Shown here one piece after another: positions 59,097 through 64,000 of a stretch of 64,000 bases of DNA. The notes below the pieces were generated by a model. That model had not been told where the DNA came from. It searched no databases and was given only the letters and a program-made list of their open reading frames with translations. The position numbers and the translations under genes were made by a program. Every line of letters begins with the position of its first letter. Within the stretch, counting starts at the first letter, position 1. Source of the stretch: Spongilla lacustris. Lineage: Eukaryota > Porifera > Demospongiae > Spongillida > Spongillidae. The stretch covers positions 1,926,674 to 1,990,673 of the forward strand of contig OX442432.1 in NCBI GenBank assembly GCA_949361645.1, in the 5' to 3' direction.

Positions 59097-60232
59097 TTGT
59101 GTATTGGAAGACGGGTTAATTGTACTCGTTCCCAACCCACATATTTCTAAAAGTACTAGATGACGCACACGTAGTAATCTGTAGAGCTTTGACAGTCGCT
59201 ACTGTACTCGCTTTAATTAAATAGCAAATCATGCGGCAATTGCTGCCAGTGGGGCAGCATTTCATATGCTATGGGGGTATGCCGGATCCGGGCCTGGTAG
59301 TAGGGTTCCAAATTGTTGCTATAAGCAAAATGGGTTATAAACATATTGTTCAATATGGTCAAACCAAAAGCCCATACATCTCTGCCTTGCATATACAGGT
59401 CACGTGATACAAGTACATCTGTTTAATCGTAGATAGATATTAAAAGATTAATAGGGTTGGGATTGGGAACGCGTCACGTGAGCCGTAGAGTGTGCTGCAC
59501 GTGCATAAAAGTGTGAAACGGGCATCTTGTTTGTTGCAACCACGAAAGGAAGACAGTGTCCACTGCTGTGATCAAGTACGTTATAATAGAAGGCATTTTT
59601 TGTCATTAGTAGGGGGGTCAAGAGTTTGACGCATGGTTTTATACCGGTATTGTCCAATGCAATTTTACAATGTCGGATGCGCTCTTTTTTATATGGGACA
59701 GCATCTTATGCATCCGCAGGTTTTTTTATACATACGATCGTTTGCCTAACCTATTTTAGCGTGATGTTGTGTTTGTGTCCAAAGCGCGCTTGTATATAAA
59801 CGACTCCTAGGATATTGGATACATGTATGCAAAACGTGGGACAGTTTAGCTGTAGCCACGCAGGTTAACTGATACCGGCTTGTAGCTCTTTCCTTATTTC
59901 TAGTGTCCAAGTATTGTAATTTGCTCTACACGTTTCGTTCATGGCGTGTATATTTTTTAAAGGGAAGGAAAAAATTTAGATTGGGGCAACATCGAAGAGC
60001 GCGTGTAGCGAAGTCGAATTGTGTCTGTTCTTCGCGAGAGTGTTGGTATTTTGTTTCTTTATCCCTGACTATCATTCTGCCTCCACCATTAGCCTGCCCT
60101 GTTTTCATAGTACCGTTAGCAGTGCATTTCAGAATATGTATTTATGTTGCTAAGTTTTTCATTGTAAATGTACCCTAACACCCTCAAGAGAGTAGGGTAC
60201 ATGGACAATGTCCAGCAGTGGGTGGGCCAGTG
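59097..60232. other. Region upstream of NEMF
   Basis: Must include the NEMF promoter on the minus strand; no TATA box is obvious. At 59456-59500, GGGATTGGGAACGCGTCACGTGAG closely resembles the left end of the TTAA MITE at 35590, so a related element fragment is present. 60168-60230 has short inverted copies of TGTACCCTA. No supported genes. Confidence 0.5.
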
Positions 60233-62590
60233 CAGTGCTTATGATAAGAATCTAACTTTGACTTGTCGTTTGTGTAAGACCATGACAATATTGGACAGAC
60301 AGTTTGTATTTTTGGTCGGACATTTTTTTATTAAATTTTACATCAAATACAACCATCAAATTCATGTATAAGTATAGCTTTAGCACTAAACAGCTAGGAA
60401 ACTGTCCCAATCATCAATGTCCAAAGTGTAGGGCTCATCTTGAGTCGTAGTTGTACTAGCAGCACTGGTGCTAGGTCTTGGTGGGGCTCTTGCATCTTGT
60501 ACAGACATGTGTCCTTTCCCCTGCCACCAAAGCTCAACAGCATGTTTAGAATTCCAGTTTGCAAAGGGAGAACCATCCAGTGAGATCTGCATAAGATCAT
60601 CTAGGGTGTCTTCTCCAAGGCAGCTTCTCCTGTCTGTCTTTATCCACTTCAGAGTAGAAAACATACGCTCCACTCGTCCATTTGCTGCTGGTAAACAGAA
60701 GAGGAGCTCAATTAGAACTAAGATGTTAGCCCATTTTTTTGCAACTGCTGCATTGAACAGCTTTCACCAGATAGAACTGTAAGCATCTTCCACAAGGTTC
60801 AAGTACAGATTGGCATACTCTATCATGTCAATCCATTCTTCTCTAAAAACTTCTGTAGCTGCTCCAGCCTTTTGCAATGGTTGAATGAAGGTCAAAGTGC
60901 GACGTTATACTGCTTGTACAGAAAGCTCAGCATAGTTTGATTTTTCCCATCCTTGAGTTGCAAGAACAAGCAGTACATCAGACAAGAGAGTTGTGAGGTG
61001 ATCTTGAACTCTTTCTTTCAAACTTGCTACAACTGAATCAGTGTATACACTCTTGTTCTTCTGCAGGAAAGTTACAGCCTCATTGTATCTAGAAAGCTTG
61101 ACATCCTGGTATGTGTGCCTTGGTACATCTTAGGATGGCCTCCACTGCACTAACAGTGCATAATTCATCATTCTGCAAAGCCTTGCAAAGTGTTGCAGCT
61201 GGACTCAACACATCATAAAACAGTGCACATCCTAAGATGATCTTTGCATTTCTCCACTGCAGCACATACCCCTTCAGCTTCTGTTTGTCAATGGACTTGA
61301 CCGCTGGGTCGTCAGTGAGTGTAATCAAGTGGGCAATGTATGCTCCATACCGATCAAGCAACCTACCAATGGCAACCACCTTGTGACTTATCCACCTTGT
61401 TCCACATGCACGCAGAGGTATATTACCACCCTTTCCAGGAAATTCATGAGGCTCCAAACATGTTTTGAGTTCTGACACAACTTCCTCAAGCTCCTGACAC
61501 TTTTTGGGAGATCTCATACAAGTAGTGCACCTTTAATAGCATCTCATCAACTTTGGACCAGAGTGTGTCTTTAAAAGCATCTTTGAGAGCTAGTTCATAC
61601 TACAACCCATGGCACAGACTCCTCTAGATGGCCTCTCACCCCTCCAGGTGCAATATTGACACTTAGTGCCATCACAACCAAAGGCAACAAGCTTTGTTCT
61701 CCAGTCCTCTATGCCTAAAAAGGCAAGACTCCTTTCAAAGCAACTGTACATCAGCAGTGCAGCGCTCGGGGCATCTGACTGTGAGGAACTTGTCACGCAC
61801 ATGCACTATACCATCTTCTGAGTGAGGGTCTAAGAAGAGAACCATGAAGAGCTCGTCCTCAATCCTTCCTGCATCAGTTGAACCATCAGCTTGTATACTA
61901 AAAAACTTCGCCCTAGCTAATTTTGAAACAAGCTCTTTCTTTAGAGCCATACCAATGTAGTGAACAAATTCAGTACAGGCAATATTGTTCTTGTACCCTG
62001 ACCCCAAATCCACACCGTGTCTCTCCTCTAGCTCACAAAGAGTAGACATCTTTGTGAAAGCAAACCCTTCCTTACAAATTGCGTAAGCAATATCGAACTT
62101 CCGCATTAGTATTGCTTCGGTGCGTTCATCAAGTGTACTAAGGGCTTTAGCAATTGGAACATAATCTGTTACTGGAACAGACTGGCTCTTTTTGTAGAGC
62201 ACCATAGATTTTTGGTACATCAAAGATGATGCGTGCTCTATAAATGCTGATGCTTTCAGATTACTACAACCATCTATAAAAGCGCGACTGAAGTTCCTCA
62301 CATTATACATTGCATATACTTTGCATTTTAAAGTGGCAACATTATCGCGGTCAAGCTGCTCGTACGAAAGCCATGTTGCTGTTGCCAGCTCCTTTTCATT
62401 TTCGGCTATCCACTTTTGTACAGTATGAATAGAAAGACTTCGTACCTTTTTTGGCTGGAACACCTTCAACACTATCATCTGCCACCCGTTTACCAGACAT
62501 CTTCTCCGCGCATGCGCACAATTGATTGGTCAAATGTCGTAATTGATTGGAAAATGTCCGATGTCCGGCCGTTATCATAAGCTCCCCCTG
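60233..62590 (-). pseudogene. ZNF862-like hAT transposase element, decayed
   Basis: On the minus strand: MSGKRVADDSVEGVPAKK, then (after a one-base shift in the AAAAAA run near 62447) SIHTVQKWIAENEKELATAT, FDIAYAICKEGFAFTKMSTL, CELEERHGVDLGSGYKNN, FFSIQADGSTDAGRIEDELF; next LVAFGCDGT with damage near 61590-61735, RACGTRWISHKVVAIGRLLD, QKLKGYVLQWRNAKIILGC, and a C-terminal dimerisation part MERMFSTLKWIKTDRRSC. Stops and shifts at about 61080 and 61550. The possible TIR CAGTGCTTATGATAA (60233) and inverse TTATCATAAGCTCCCCCTG (62572-62590) fits a hAT end, but no 8-bp target duplication was found. Confidence 0.75.
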
Positions 62591-62599
62591 TTTGCCTTG

Positions 62600-63770
62600 G
62601 GCAATTAAACCAGTCTTTGCTCATTTTGGAAACGTGACAGCTGAAACAGTTAACTATCTCGAACTGTGAAGCCTAAAGGCATTAGGAAGCAGTTGTAGGC
62701 TCATTCATATGTATGTGTATGGATATTAGTTCATATGACTTTGCAATAGATTTTTGAGAGAGCCATCTAGTAAATTGCAGATTGCTTTATTTTTAATGGG
62801 TTTTCCATGACCAATTTTATGGATTTCTGCAAATACATGACTCATCACACCTGAATATTTGAAATATTTTATATCACTTTTTATCAGTTCATCTACATTC
62901 TGAATGTTTCCATAGCTACCAGGCCAAGTCGATGGTTTAGGCAATGAATATTGATCATTCCAGTTCAGTTGAAACCCAACACCACTCTTCTCACCTACCA
63001 TAACTGCAGCACCACCTGTTGTTAATGATGTAATTTTATCAAATGGCAGGAGTTCAGTAAAGTACTGTGTTGTAGTGAAAACCATTGTACCTGCAGTACC
63101 ATCAGGTATTTCAGTTAAATTTGTTTCTGTTATCCCATCACACTTTATTTTTACACATGTTACAAGTTCCTTCCACATACAGAAGCCCTGAATTTCTTTA
63201 GAACATTCTCCACAACATCAGCCATACATGTACATTCCAAAAACTCTTGTACTGTTCTCTGACTAGATAGGAAAGATTTGTAGCTCCCAGATCAACATAT
63301 AGCTGCACTAGGTCAGCAAAATCTGTTGTATGGAACATGTTGTGCTTAATTACAAAATGAAACACCTTGCAGAGCTTGAAATTTTTCTTTGTTGCAATTT
63401 CAAACTGTCCTGGAACAGAGATTGATTGCCTTCAATTGTTTCTAAGCGAATTTATTTAGTGCCTAAATGCACGGAGTCCTTGCATGCAGCTGTATGGCAT
63501 CCAAACGTACTGTGTACATGGCTTGGCACTCCAGATGTTACTTCCCCTTCTTCTTGCAAAAGCCAAGGGTACTTTTGCAGCCATTCTGCCTGGAACCCAG
63601 TTTTTGATCCTGGTACTTACACTATAGGCATCTTCACTCTAACTTCTTCCGTGTGCTGTCCTTGTTCAGGCGCCTTCAATCTAACTTCTTCAGTATGCTG
63701 TCCTTGTTCATCTGATTCCATACTGTACATAGGCCCTTCTACTTCACATGTAGATTCATCAGAATAGGCT
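62600..63770 (-). pseudogene. Second hAT/DUF4371-like transposase remnant
   Basis: Minus-strand fragments in order: FQAEWLQKYPWLLQEEGEV (near 63520-63590; the hydrophobic W-L-x-x-[YF]-P-W-L start of such proteins), KNFKLCKVFHFVIKHNMFHT and TDFADLVQLYVDLGATNLSY (63260-63400), VQEFLECTCMADVVENVLKK in a shifted frame (~63195-63260), then a 150-codon ORF at 62726-63178 with ITSLTTGGAAVMVGEKSGVG. The last resembles the D-G-A-x-V-M-V-G segment of hAT transposases, with G in place of D. At least two frame changes; inactive. Confidence 0.55.
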
Positions 63771-64000
63771 CATCACTACATGCTACTAATGCAGCAGTAG
63801 TGTGTTAATCTGTATGGGTGTTGCCATTTTGTCCCACAGCATCTATACATCATGTCTCTGTTCTAGTCCAACTTCATTTGATTAAGCACTTGATTAAGCA
63901 AGTGTATACATGACTTTTAACAAAAATGGCGCCTAGAGTTTTAAACACTGACATGCTTATGTGAAGTTGAGTTTTTGTTGCTTGGCATAGAAAAGAACAT
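63771..64000. other. Right-edge segment, nothing recognised
   Basis: About 230 bp of unremarkable sequence with short direct repeats (TTGATTAAGCACTTGATTAAGCA). No coding signal. Confidence 0.5.

Noticed and set aside
1..64000. CRISPR arrays, bacterial operons, ribosome binding sites
   Set aside because: The tandem repeats have no unique spacers, and the introns and gene structure are eukaryotic.

Overview
This is a window of an intron-rich animal nuclear genome. It carries two large multi-exon genes with short GT-AG introns, many foldback/TIR elements and minisatellites, long poly-G/poly-C tracts, and an unusually frequent palindromic ACATGT/TACATGTA motif. A single-exon gene for a secreted beta-helix plus multi-TM protein, of a type I associate with multi-copy sponge families, and the compact introns suggest a demosponge or other early-branching marine invertebrate. 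That placement is inference.

Layout. 1-18622 (+): the Holliday-junction/flap endonuclease subunit gene MUS81, missing its 5' end. It is rebuilt here from about 26 exons, with the winged helix, catalytic ERKxxxD core and C-terminal HhH intact. Its introns hold an intronless GT61 glycosyltransferase gene (1549-3072), a tandem array made from its own 3' splice site (3185-3566), a CT-rich array (5280-5660), a foldback MITE (11650-11865) and a 5.2 kb intron packed with nested elements (12546-17736). 18686-29350: foldbacks and then a giant inverted repeat with arms of about 4.3 kb and a spacer of about 1.5 kb; each arm holds a 1.63 kb tandem duplication and an exon-1-like ORF. 30233-34168 (-): the beta-helix/multi-TM protein. 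34170-41648: intergenic DNA with a pogo-like transposase remnant, nested TIR elements, foldbacks and a retroelement-derived remnant.

41649-59096 (-): a complete 35-exon NEMF (RQC2/Caliban) gene of about 1186 codons. Nearly every sizeable intron carries its own private minisatellite, and intron 18 holds a decayed Ty3/gypsy-like element in antisense. 59097-60230: upstream intergenic DNA. 60233-63770 (-): two decayed hAT-type transposase sequences, one ZNF862-like.

Functionally the two main genes are unrelated: MUS81 acts in DNA repair and recombination, NEMF in ribosome-associated quality control. The most unusual observations are the splice-acceptor satellite in MUS81, the giant palindrome with mosaic arms, the inverted 110-bp module shared by three foldbacks, and the minisatellite colonisation of NEMF introns, several of whose arrays contain the ACATGT motif.
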